Source: CAYFPS01 sp964345075
Lineage (GTDB): Bacteria > CAIWAD01
Assembly: GCA_964345075.1 (NCBI GenBank)
Contig: CAYFPS010000009.1
Location: 62,001-126,000 of the forward strand
Direction: 5' to 3'
DNA: 64,000 nucleotides
Shown here: positions 8,930 through 16,781 of the stretch, piece by piece
How the letters are laid out: each line of letters opens with the position of its first letter
How positions within the stretch are numbered: position 1 is the first letter of the stretch
The notes under the pieces: generated by a model
Seen by the model: the letters and a program-made list of their open reading frames with translations, nothing else
Database searches by the model: none
What the model was told of the DNA's origin: nothing
Program-made: the position numbers and the translations under genes

Positions 8930-10174
8930 ATGAAAACCTTGACCCGCATCCTGCCACTTCTGCTGCTGGCGCTGGCCCTGACGGCAAGCCGCCGCGGCGA
9001 AGAAGCACGCCTTGGTCTGGAGCTTTCCAGCCACGAGCGCTTTACGGACGAAGCCTTTTTTGTAGAGATTCCCATCTATGCGGATGGCTTTGTCTACTTC
9101 TATTCGCTGGATCCAAATGGGGATGTCAGCCTTCTCTACCCCTTGACCGACGAGGATGGTCGTGGTCAGGTGAGTGAAGGGGACACCCTGCAGATCGATC
9201 CGCTACTGGCCGGGCCGGTTCCCGGAATTGAGCGGCTGGTAGCCGTTCACACACTCGAATACCGCGAGATTCGCGCCTCCCGCCATCAGTTCAAGGCACC
9301 CGATCCGGATAATCTGGAAAAGATCCATGAGCGTATGACCCGCAGCCGGCGCGAGCTGGGTAACTACGCCGAGACCAGCCTGCGCGTACTCAGTCTGGAA
9401 GCGGAAGCCCCTGATATCCTGGCTGAGGATGTGACCGCTTCCGACGACACACCCGGCGTCGTGGTTCACCATCATGTCTACGATTACTGGTGTTCCTACT
9501 GCGATTGCTGGCATCCGGCCTGCACGGCCAGTCACTGCTGGTGCGGGTGGGAAGTTGTATCACATTACCACAGTCATTATCACTACAGTCACTGCTTCCT
9601 CTGGGGGCACTGGCATGGCTGGTGGCGTCCACCAATGGTCTATGTATATGTTCGCGGTGGCAGCCGCTGGGACTACGACACCCGACCCTGGCGCGGACGC
9701 CTGCTCTGGGGCATGCACAGGGATGAAAGCGATCGCTGGCGTGAAGTCCAGATCCCGCTGGTGGAACCTGATGTCTGGGTAGAGACACATCCACGCGCCA
9801 TGGAATTGACTCCCGAACCCGTCTCGATCAGTCGAGAGTTTCGCGATGAGCGCACTCGCGAAAATCGCCCGGTGGTCAAGAGCGCGCCGCGGACCTGGAC
9901 GACCACGCCTCGCACAAGCGCGCCAACCGTGGACAAGCCTGCGCCGGCCGAAAGGCGCTGGGAAAGTGGCTCAAGCGTCACGCGACCTGCGCCCAGCAGC
10001 AAACCAGAGCCCAGAGTCAAACCTGCGCCTGTCAGGACTGAGCCATCCAGCTCTGGCACTGGCAGCCGCCCTGCGCCAAAAGCAAAGGTGAAGGCAAAGC
10101 CTGCTCCCAAGCCGAAGCCAAAGCCTGAACCTGAACCAAAGGATGCACCCAAAGAACCTGCCAAGGGCAAGTAG
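8930..10174 (+). CDS. Secreted DUF4384-like protein with His/Cys/Trp-rich insert and Lys/Pro tail
   Basis: The protein has 414 residues if translation starts at the ATG with AAAAGGAGG before it; an upstream in-frame ATG at 8846 has no such site. Residues 1-24 form a signal peptide (MKTLTRILPLLLLALALTAS). Residues 30-120 resemble the DUF4384 fold (EIPIYADGFVYFYSLDPNGDVSLLYPL), found in regulators and surface proteins. Residues ~176-235 are extraordinarily rich in His, Cys, Trp and Tyr (VHHHVYDYWCSYCDCWHPAC, then SHYHSHYHYSHC), a likely metal-binding or disulfide-knotted segment. The last ~130 residues are Pro/Lys/Glu/Thr-rich and low in complexity, perhaps spanning or binding the wall. The function is unknown. 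It is a single-gene unit with a terminator behind it. Confidence 0.75.
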   Translation: MKTLTRILPLLLLALALTASRRGEEARLGLELSSHERFTDEAFFVEIPIYADGFVYFYSLDPNGDVSLLYPLTDEDGRGQVSEGDTLQIDPLLAGPVPGIERLVAVHTLEYREIRASRHQFKAPDPDNLEKIHERMTRSRRELGNYAETSLRVLSLEAEAPDILAEDVTASDDTPGVVVHHHVYDYWCSYCDCWHPACTASHCWCGWEVVSHYHSHYHYSHCFLWGHWHGWWRPPMVYVYVRGGSRWDYDTRPWRGRLLWGMHRDESDRWREVQIPLVEPDVWVETHPRAMELTPEPVSISREFRDERTRENRPVVKSAPRTWTTTPRTSAPTVDKPAPAERRWESGSSVTRPAPSSKPEPRVKPAPVRTEPSSSGTGSRPAPKAKVKAKPAPKPKPKPEPEPKDAPKEPAKGK

Positions 10175-10195
10175 ATTGTGATACACCACAGCAGA

Positions 10196-10225
10196 AGGGC
10201 CGCCTCAACAGGGCGGCCCTTTTTC
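10196..10225 (+). terminator. Rho-independent terminator after the DUF4384-like gene
   Basis: GGGCCGCC (10197-10204) pairs with GGCGGCCC (10212-10219) over a 7-base loop, followed by TTTTT. A GTGATACA octamer (10178-10185) lies between the stop codon and the hairpin, 3 nt after the stop. Confidence 0.85.
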
Positions 10226-10309
10226 ATGCTCACTATAGTGGAATTTCCTCGCCAGGGTCTGTCTGCTGCCTGCCGCCAGAAGGCAGCTCATTCAAAAAAG
10301 CCGCGCCGA

Positions 10310-12262
10310 TTAGAGTTTGCTCTTTACCCAGCCCTCAAGGCCCCCCGCCAGTACAAGTTCCTGAGCAGCCCGGCCAATCGGCTTCAGCTGAAAACTGCGA
10401 CCATCGGCATGCAATAGACTTGCCCGCACGTCCAGTCTGGCCTTCATTCCGGTGCGGCGAGTTATAAGAGCGGGACTGCCATGAAAGTGCTGACGAAGAT
10501 GGGTAACCAGTTCTGGAGCTTCCAGGGCAAGAAAGCCATTGTTCAGTGCGTTTCGCTTGTAGGTCTCGGAAAAGCTGGCACCCAGAACCAACTGGATTCC
10601 GAAATGCTTCAGGGCTGTGGCCGCCTGCTCACGACTAGAGCCTGTGCCGAAGTTGCTGCCCCCAACCAGCAGGTCACCCTTTTGAGCAATCGTGCGGAAG
10701 TCGGGATCATAGTTCTCCATGGCTACGGCAGCCTGATCCTCCGGACCCATGTCATCCTTGTAGGTCCATTTTCCTGCGTAGATACCATCGGTATTGAGGT
10801 TGTCCACATCACAAAAGATCAATTCACCTTCCATGATGGCAGGAAAGCCCTCCAGCACGGTCAGGGCTGTCTCTTCCGGGCGAGCGGGGGCAGCGGGCCT
10901 GTGTATCACGGCTTCCTGCGGCCTGATGCCGGTAGAATGCTCGGCAGGTAGCGTGATGTAGCCCGCCAATGCACTGGCCGCAACCACAGCCGGCGAAGCC
11001 AGCCAGGCCTTGCTGTCGGGGTGACCCATACGCCCCTTGAAATTGCGGTTGGTGGCGCTGATTCCGTGTTCGCCTGCTTCCAGCAAGCCGGTGCCAAGGC
11101 CAATGCAGGGGCCGCAACCCGGAGGCAGTGTTTTTGCACCGGCATCGAGCAATACCTGCCAGTCGCCTGAAGCTTCGGCATCCGCCTGCACGATCGAGCT
11201 TGCGGCGCTCACATAAAAGTCGACTCCTGCTGCGATCCGCTTTCCGCGCAGAACATCCGCCGCCTGCTTCAAGTCGTTGGCGCGACTGTTTACGCAGCTG
11301 ACGAGATAAGCCTTGTGAACTGGAATTTTCTGATCGCTCAGGCCTGCCGCCGGTTCGGCATGCTTGATGGAATTGGGACCAGCAACCCACGGTGATACAC
11401 TGGACAAATCCAGCTCAAGCTCCAGAGCATAGTGCGCGTCTTCGTCCGCGTGCGGCGGGTCTGCCTGAAGTTCTGCGATCAGCTGTCGACGCTGGGCCGT
11501 CCGGGCTTCTCCCAGATGACTGGCCAGTTTGTCAGCCTGCATGGCCAGCCAGTCAACAAGCAGGTCATCCACCGGGAAGACACCAGCCAGTGCGCCCCAT
11601 TCCGTCGTCATATTGGCAATGGCAAGACGGTCTTCAATCGTGATACACGAAAGACCCTCACCGCTGAATTCAATCGCGTGATTCAGAACTTCATCCTGGT
11701 GATACAAACTGCACAGGCTAAGAATCACATCCTTGCCTGTAACACCCGGCCGCAGCTTTCCTTTGAGAATCACACGCGCAACCGGCGGCACCTGCCACCA
11801 TGTCATGCCGGTGGCCCAGATCGCGGCGGCATCGGTGCGAACGACAGGTGTCCCAAGACAGGCGATTCCACCGTACATGTTGGAGTGGCTGTCGCTGGCA
11901 ACAACCAGTCGGCCAGGCCAGGCAAAGCCTTCCTCTATCATGATCTGATGGCCAATACCACGGCCAGCCGGGTGAAAGCGCACACCCATCTCGCGGGCAA
12001 AAGCCTCGATCTTGTGATACTTGGCCTGATTGGCCTCGCTCGTGTCCTGCACATTGTGATCCAGGGCGAAAACCGGTTGTGCTGCATCGGCCATTTTGCT
12101 GGCACCGATACTTTTGAACTTTGGTATCACGGCCCCGGTGTTATCGTGTGTCATCACATGAGCGGGTCGAATGCTGATCAGGTCACCGGCCAGCACCGTG
12201 TGTCCACTTTCCAGATCCACCGCGTGACGGGCCGCGATCTTCTCTACCAGATTCTGAGGCAT
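10310..12262 (-). CDS. Single-chain aconitase-family hydro-lyase, homoaconitase-like
   Basis: The start at 12262 (MPQNLVEK) has a GAAGGAAG site; a longer reading frame to 12394 would run into the cold-shock gene and has an unlike sequence. The 650 residues join both aconitase parts in one chain. The catalytic half has the three [4Fe-4S] cysteines in SCVNSRANDLK and PPGCGPCIGLGTG. The swivelling half has GSNFGTGSSREQAA near the end. The SCVNSRA form and the overall organisation resemble eukaryotic-type homoaconitase (Lys4), which isomerises homocitrate. Bacterial isopropylmalate and homoaconitate enzymes are usually two subunits. Aconitate or isopropylmalate as substrate cannot be ruled out. 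No lysine or leucine genes are next to it. Confidence 0.75.
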   Translation of the reverse strand: MPQNLVEKIAARHAVDLESGHTVLAGDLISIRPAHVMTHDNTGAVIPKFKSIGASKMADAAQPVFALDHNVQDTSEANQAKYHKIEAFAREMGVRFHPAGRGIGHQIMIEEGFAWPGRLVVASDSHSNMYGGIACLGTPVVRTDAAAIWATGMTWWQVPPVARVILKGKLRPGVTGKDVILSLCSLYHQDEVLNHAIEFSGEGLSCITIEDRLAIANMTTEWGALAGVFPVDDLLVDWLAMQADKLASHLGEARTAQRRQLIAELQADPPHADEDAHYALELELDLSSVSPWVAGPNSIKHAEPAAGLSDQKIPVHKAYLVSCVNSRANDLKQAADVLRGKRIAAGVDFYVSAASSIVQADAEASGDWQVLLDAGAKTLPPGCGPCIGLGTGLLEAGEHGISATNRNFKGRMGHPDSKAWLASPAVVAASALAGYITLPAEHSTGIRPQEAVIHRPAAPARPEETALTVLEGFPAIMEGELIFCDVDNLNTDGIYAGKWTYKDDMGPEDQAAVAMENYDPDFRTIAQKGDLLVGGSNFGTGSSREQAATALKHFGIQLVLGASFSETYKRNALNNGFLALEAPELVTHLRQHFHGSPALITRRTGMKARLDVRASLLHADGRSFQLKPIGRAAQELVLAGGLEGWVKSKL

Positions 12263-12390
12263 GCTTCCTTCTCCACTCCTTGACCAGCCACAACTGTGCG
12301 CGGGCACGCAGCGAATGCAAATGCCCGTTGGACTACCGCCCGGCCGTGTGCACAAAAGGCGACCGGGCTCGTGATTTGCTTTATGGGAAC

Positions 12391-12606
12391 TCATTCTACG
12401 GGATCATCAATCGGGCGCACGGCTTCCGCCTGTGGCCCCTTCTCCCCCTGTACCAGCCGAAAGCTGACTTCCTGACCGGGTTTCAGGACCTTGCGTCCCT
12501 TCACCTTGATTTCGCTGTAATGGACGAAGATGTCCTTGTCGAAACCAAGCGACTCTATGAAGCCATAACCGTGCTTGTCATCGAAGAATTTGACTTTTCC
12601 GAGCAC
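12391..12606 (-). CDS. Cold-shock-domain protein (CspA family)
   Basis: This 71-residue single OB-fold protein starts with LGKVKFFDDKHGYGFIE, containing RNP1 (HGYGFI in place of the usual KGFGFI). RNP2 is DIFVHYSEI. Such proteins bind single-stranded RNA and DNA and melt RNA structure, often in the cold or at slow growth. The start is GTG at 12606 with AGAGGGGG upstream. It lies 11 bp downstream of the acyl-CoA carboxylase gene on the same strand, so it may be read from the same transcript. Confidence 0.93.
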   Translation of the reverse strand: MLGKVKFFDDKHGYGFIESLGFDKDIFVHYSEIKVKGRKVLKPGQEVSFRLVQGEKGPQAEAVRPIDDPVE

Positions 12607-12617
12607 GGATCCCCCTC

Positions 12618-14303
12618 TCAGGTTTGTATCACACCGGGATTGAAACGGGCCCGCTCAGGATTCAGCGCGGCGACTTCAAGCCCCATGGCAAGTGTCTCAC
12701 GAATCTTCCGTGGATCAATCAACTCGTCCACCCAGAGCCGGGCAGCGCCGAATGCAGGATCCATTTCCTCATCATAGCGATCCTGAATCAGCTTGAGCAG
12801 GGCCGTCTGATCTTCCGCCGTGAGCACTTCGCCGCGGGCGCGTGCCTGACCCATGCGAATATCCAGCAGCACTTTTGACGCCTGCTGTCCACCCATCACG
12901 GCAATCTTGGAGCCGGGCAGGGCAAAAATGAAGCGGGGATCGTAGGCCTTTCCGCACATGGCGTAATTGCCCGCACCGAAACTGTTGCCAAGTATCACGG
13001 TGAGTTTGGGCACCGTTGAGTTCGCTACTGCATTGACCAGCTTGGCGCCGTCCTTGATGATGCCGCCGTGCTCGGCCGAGCTGCCCACCATGAAACCGGT
13101 GACATCCTGCAGAAAGACCAGCGGAATGCCGCGTTGATTGCAGTTGAGAATGAAGCGTGTCGCTTTGTCGGCGCTGTCGGAATAGATCACGCCGCCAACC
13201 TGCAATTCGCCCTTGCCGGACTTGACCACAAGGCGCTGGTTGGCCACAATGCCCACTGTCCAACCTTTGATGCGGGCCGTGCCACACAAAAGAGTTTTGC
13301 CAATGTCGGGCTTGTATTCGATCCACTGGCTGTCATCAACAATGCGGGCGAGAACTTCACGCATGTCGTATGGGCGGGAAAGATCCTGTGGCAGCAGGCT
13401 CAGAATCTCTTCTACGTCAAAGGCCGGCGGACGATCTTCGCCGCAGGCATAGAGACCCCTGGGCGCATCGGGCCATTGTGATATAGTCGCGCGCAACCGG
13501 TTCAGCGCATCCTGATCATCTTTCGCCTTGTAATCGGTTACGCCCGAAATCGAGCAGTGCACGGTTGCACCACCCAGATCCTCATTGTCGATGACTTCAC
13601 CAATGGCCGCCTTTACCAGATGGCTGCCGGCCAGAAACACGCTGCCCGTGCCATCGACGATGTAGGCTTCGTCACTCATGATGGGCAGGTATGCACCGCC
13701 CGCCACACAGGGTCCCATGATCGCCGCCAGCTGCGGAATGCCCATGGAGCTCATCACAGCGTTGTTTCTGAAAATGCGCCCGAAGTGTTCGCGGTCCGGA
13801 AAGATCTCACTCTGCATGGGAAGATAGACGCCCGCCGAATCCACGAGATAGATCACGGGCAGGCGATTCTCCATGCAAATCTCCTGCGCCCGCAGATTCT
13901 TCTTGGCCGTGATCGGAAACCATGCACCAGCCTTGACCGTGGCGTCGTTGGCCAGCACCATTACGGGCTTGCCCTCAATTCGGCCGATGCCCATGACCGT
14001 TCCTGCCGCCGGCACCTTGCCGTGTTCCGGATAAAGACCTTCACCAGCCAGGCTGCCCAGCTCCATGAAGGAGGCCGGATCCAGCAAATGCGCGATGCGC
14101 TCGCGGGCTGAGAGCTTGCCACGATCGTGCTGCTTTTTGTGCGCCTTTGCCCCACCACCTTCCATGATGCGCTCATGCCGCTCGCGATGCGCTGCCAACA
14201 GTGCCAGATAGGCTTCGCGATTCTGCTTTTCCTGATCACTGCCCTTGAGCGGATTGCCCAGGGACTGAGTGCCGGGATCGGGGACTTTCGAGGCTGAACT
14301 CAT
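12618..14303 (-). CDS. Acyl-CoA carboxylase carboxyltransferase subunit (methylcrotonyl/propionyl-CoA carboxylase beta type)
   Basis: The protein has 561 residues from the ATG at 14303, which has CAAGGA 7 nt upstream; a further ATG at 14324 lacks one. It is a biotin-dependent carboxyltransferase with the two crotonase-fold halves: N-terminal DRGKLSARERIAHLLDPASFMELG, GGAYLPIMSDEAYIV and GTGSVFLAGSHLVKAAIGE, and C-terminal LQDVTGFMVGSSAEHGGIIKDGAKLV and GNSFGAGNYAMCGKAYDPRF. The length and the FMVG/AEHGGIIKDGAK sequence fit methylcrotonyl-CoA carboxylase beta best. It would move carboxyl from biotin to an acyl-CoA in leucine or odd-chain degradation. The biotin-carrying alpha subunit is not in the window. 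Confidence 0.9.
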   Translation of the reverse strand: MSSASKVPDPGTQSLGNPLKGSDQEKQNREAYLALLAAHRERHERIMEGGGAKAHKKQHDRGKLSARERIAHLLDPASFMELGSLAGEGLYPEHGKVPAAGTVMGIGRIEGKPVMVLANDATVKAGAWFPITAKKNLRAQEICMENRLPVIYLVDSAGVYLPMQSEIFPDREHFGRIFRNNAVMSSMGIPQLAAIMGPCVAGGAYLPIMSDEAYIVDGTGSVFLAGSHLVKAAIGEVIDNEDLGGATVHCSISGVTDYKAKDDQDALNRLRATISQWPDAPRGLYACGEDRPPAFDVEEILSLLPQDLSRPYDMREVLARIVDDSQWIEYKPDIGKTLLCGTARIKGWTVGIVANQRLVVKSGKGELQVGGVIYSDSADKATRFILNCNQRGIPLVFLQDVTGFMVGSSAEHGGIIKDGAKLVNAVANSTVPKLTVILGNSFGAGNYAMCGKAYDPRFIFALPGSKIAVMGGQQASKVLLDIRMGQARARGEVLTAEDQTALLKLIQDRYDEEMDPAFGAARLWVDELIDPRKIRETLAMGLEVAALNPERARFNPGVIQT

Positions 14304-14428
14304 CTTTATCCTTGTGAATTGCACGCTTTGGAACGGTTCATGATATTAACGAATTAACGCCTAATTGCTGATGCCGCATGATTCGCTTGTATCACGCCGG
14401 CATCGCCAAACGCCATCGGGAGCCCTTA

Positions 14429-16297
14429 ATGCCTACCCTCATTCGAGCCCTGCTGTTTACGGTTCTGGGAATTCTTGCCGGTTGGATGTTCTGGAAGGAA
14501 GTTTCCAAACGCCTGGAAGCCGCAAAAAAAGCCAAGGGCCCCTTCCCCAGCGACAACCCGGACGGCCGTTGGCGCCGGGTGATCAGCGAAGTGCTCTTTC
14601 AGAGCAAAATCATTCGCCATCGCCCCCTGGCGGGAATCGCCCACGCCTTCCTCTTCTGGGCCTTTCTGGCCTTTGGTCTGGAAACCATCAATCACCTGAG
14701 CATGATCTGGTTGGCCGATGGTTTTCTGCCCCATGATGGTCTTTTCCACACGGTCTTTCAGGGTCTAGTGGCCATCTTTGCCTGGGCGGCCAGTCTGGGC
14801 ATTGTCTACCTGGCCTTTCGCCGTTTTGTATTACGCCCGGCTCCGCTTGGCAAGAAGTTAAGCTGGGAAAGCGGCCTGGTGGCGCTGTTCATCCTGACCC
14901 TGATGCAGACCTACCTGATCAAGTATTACGGCTGCCTTAATCCGGACAGTCTGGCCGCGGAAATCAACTGGGCCGTACACACGCTCGTGCTCTTCGCCTT
15001 CATTGTGCTGATTCCGCGCTCCAAGCATCTCCATCTGGTGCTTGGTCCTTTCAGTGTGTATTACAGAAACGCCACGCCCGGTGAGCTTAAGCCGCTGGAT
15101 TTTGAGGCCGAAGAAATGGGCGTGACACAACTGGATGAGCTTGGGCAGAACAATGCGCTCGCTCTATTCGCCTGTGTTGAGTGCGGCCGCTGCATGGAAC
15201 ACTGTCCTGCGACACAGACGGGCAAAGCGCTTGACCCCAAGCAGCTGGTTCTGAACATGCGAGCGGGCTTTCTGGATGATCCTTCCAAGACGGCCGTGGG
15301 TGAGCATGTGGATCCTGAGTGGCTCTGGCAGTGCACGACCTGCGGCAGTTGTTTTGAACAGTGCCCGGTGGGCAACGACCAGCCCCTGTCCATTCTGGAA
15401 CTTCGTCGCGGTCTGACCAGTGAAGGCGAATTCCCGGAAACCCTGCGCACCCTTTTCGACAACCTCGAGCGTTCGGGGAATCCCTGGCGCTATCAGGCCA
15501 GCGATGCCAGTGCCTTTATCGAGCAAAGTGGAATCCCCTTCCACAGTGGACAAAAGGTCCTTTACTGGATGGGCTGCATGGCCCGGTACGATGAGCAGTA
15601 CCGCAAGGTTGCCCTCGACTTCGTCAAGCTGATGAAGGCTGCCGGGGTCGAGTTCGGCGTGTTACGTGGCGAGAAGTGCACGGGGGATGCGGCCCGTCGC
15701 GCAGGCAACGAAATGGCCTTCCAGGAACTGGCCATGGAAAATGTTGAGCAGATCAATGGCGCCGATCCCGAGCTGATCGTTTCCACTTGCCCGCATTGCA
15801 TGAAGACGCTGAACGAGTACAAGACGCTGGGTGAAGACTTCCGCATGAAGGACATCCCTGTGATGCATCACAGCCAGTTCCTGCGCCAACTGATGGAACA
15901 GGGCAAGCTGAAGCTCGACCCGGCAAAGGGTGATGTGCCCACTGAAATGGTGTATCACGACGCGTGCTACCTCTCGCGCTATGTTGGTGATGAAGTCATC
16001 GACGCGCCGCGTGAACTGATCCGCTCCGGCGGTACGCGCCTGACCGAAGCCGAGCGCAATGGCACACGCTCCTTCTGCTGCGGTGCCGGAGGCGCTCAGC
16101 TCTTCATGGAGGAGACGGTCGGAACACGCATCAACCATGAGCGCACCAAGGAACTTCTGGAAACAGGTGCAGATGGCATTTGCACTTCCTGCCCCTTCTG
16201 CAAAACCATGATGCAGGACGGCGTGGGCGATCTGGGCAAGGCAGAAACTCCCGTGCTCGATCTGGCGCAGGTTCTGGCCGCCAGGCTGGCTGACTGA
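14429..16297 (+). CDS. Membrane FeS oxidoreductase, FadF/HdrD-like (probable ETF:quinone oxidoreductase partner)
   Basis: Chosen start MPTLIRAL (GGGAG upstream); the frame extends further to 14378 without a better site. The protein has 622 residues. Residues 1-230 hold about five membrane segments of the NarI-like haem b type. Residues ~240-340 contain two ferredoxin-type clusters (CVECGRCMEHCP and CTTCGSCFEQCP). Residues ~370-610 carry two cysteine-rich CCG domains (CMKTLNEY region, YHDACYLSRYVGDEV, FCCGAGGAQLF, CTSCPFC), as in heterodisulfide reductase subunit D. In other bacteria such proteins take electrons from electron-transfer flavoprotein to quinone during acyl-CoA oxidation. The convergent etfBA genes next door support this. 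A terminator follows directly. Confidence 0.85.
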   Translation: MPTLIRALLFTVLGILAGWMFWKEVSKRLEAAKKAKGPFPSDNPDGRWRRVISEVLFQSKIIRHRPLAGIAHAFLFWAFLAFGLETINHLSMIWLADGFLPHDGLFHTVFQGLVAIFAWAASLGIVYLAFRRFVLRPAPLGKKLSWESGLVALFILTLMQTYLIKYYGCLNPDSLAAEINWAVHTLVLFAFIVLIPRSKHLHLVLGPFSVYYRNATPGELKPLDFEAEEMGVTQLDELGQNNALALFACVECGRCMEHCPATQTGKALDPKQLVLNMRAGFLDDPSKTAVGEHVDPEWLWQCTTCGSCFEQCPVGNDQPLSILELRRGLTSEGEFPETLRTLFDNLERSGNPWRYQASDASAFIEQSGIPFHSGQKVLYWMGCMARYDEQYRKVALDFVKLMKAAGVEFGVLRGEKCTGDAARRAGNEMAFQELAMENVEQINGADPELIVSTCPHCMKTLNEYKTLGEDFRMKDIPVMHHSQFLRQLMEQGKLKLDPAKGDVPTEMVYHDACYLSRYVGDEVIDAPRELIRSGGTRLTEAERNGTRSFCCGAGGAQLFMEETVGTRINHERTKELLETGADGICTSCPFCKTMMQDGVGDLGKAETPVLDLAQVLAARLAD

Positions 16298-16316
16298 TCT
16301 ACCCACAATAGCGGAC

Positions 16317-16346
16317 AAAAGGGCCCCGATTCGACGGGGCCTTTTT
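16317..16346 (+). terminator. Rho-independent terminator after the FeS oxidoreductase gene
   Basis: GGCCCCG (16322-16328) and CGGGGCC (16335-16341) form a 7-bp stem with loop ATTCGA, followed by TTTTT. Confidence 0.87.
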
Positions 16347-16421
16347 CATGCACAGTCAAAACGGCGTAAGCAATTCAAGATTGCCACGGGAAAATGTAAG
16401 GGGGATTTGACCCGATGGAGC

Positions 16422-16544
16422 TCATTCAAACCATAAGTGGGCAAATCGACCGAAGGGGTCACATATGGGGGATTGCCTGAAATCCCATTCTCCATCAACT
16501 ACTTCCACCCGATTCACGAGCACCTTCAGCAGATTGGCATGTGC
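16422..16544 (-). pseudogene. Possible C-terminal remnant of a serine recombinase
   Basis: A 40-codon open stretch ends in TGA. It reads HANLLKVLVNRVEVVDGEWD and then a short C-terminal tail. The LLKxLVxRVEV pattern is typical of the C-terminal helical part of large serine recombinases and resolvase-like transposases. The frame is closed by a stop just upstream, and no start, catalytic domain or inverted repeats are seen. If real, it marks an old insertion between the FeS oxidoreductase gene and etfA. The assignment rests on a short pattern only. Confidence 0.3.
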
Positions 16545-16574
16545 TTTGCAATGTCAATCATTGAAGACGCAAAG

Positions 16575-16602
16575 TTGACATCTTCAACCCTCTCTGTATA
16601 GC
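16575..16602 (+). promoter_or_regulatory. Sigma-70-type promoter for a putative small RNA
   Basis: TTGACA (16575-16580, perfect -35) is followed after 16 bp by TATAGC (16597-16602, good -10). No coding region follows on this strand before the terminator at 16646. Confidence 0.6.
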
Positions 16603-16607
16603 TGTGT

Positions 16608-16673
16608 GTGACGCGACGCCGTTGACAAGCCCCGTCAACGGGAAAGGGGAACCGACAAGGTTCCCCTTTTTTT
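16608..16673 (+). ncRNA. Putative ~65-nt small RNA with two hairpins
   Basis: Transcription from the promoter at 16575-16602 would begin near 16608 and run only to the T-tract at 16667-16673. The product would have a first hairpin, CGTTGAC (16620-16626) pairing with GTCAACG (16634-16640) around the loop AAGCCCC. A second, terminator hairpin follows: GGGGAACC (16646-16653) with GGTTCCCC (16659-16666). There is no start codon with a ribosome site inside. I do not recognise the family; C-rich loops of this kind can base-pair with ribosome sites, which is inference. Confidence 0.5.
16643..16673 (+). terminator. Strong Rho-independent terminator of the small RNA
   Basis: An 8-bp perfect stem (GGGGAACC / GGTTCCCC, loop GACAA) is followed by seven T residues on the plus strand. 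Confidence 0.85.
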
Positions 16674-16724
16674 GATGCCGGGGTTCACCCTGGCACTGCC
16701 CTGGCACTCCCCCGGCACCAAATG

Positions 16725-16760
16725 AATAAAAGACCCGATCCGCAAAACGAATCAGGCCTT
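16725..16760 (-). terminator. Terminator of the etfBA operon
   Basis: On the minus strand, an 11-bp stem with three G-U pairs (16748-16758 with 16732-16742) and loop TTTTG is followed by TTTTATT. It lies 22 bp after the etfA stop. Confidence 0.7.
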
Positions 16761-16781
16761 TGTTCATACTTCTAGGAAGTG

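Noticed and set aside
9474..9782. Alternative frames through the His/Cys-rich insert
   Set aside because: The main frame continues unbroken from the signal peptide to the Lys/Pro tail with an excellent ribosome site, so the odd composition is real and not a frame error.
16621..16673. The hairpins as a terminator of the FeS oxidoreductase gene
   Set aside because: That gene already has a strong terminator at 16317-16346, and a separate promoter lies between the two.
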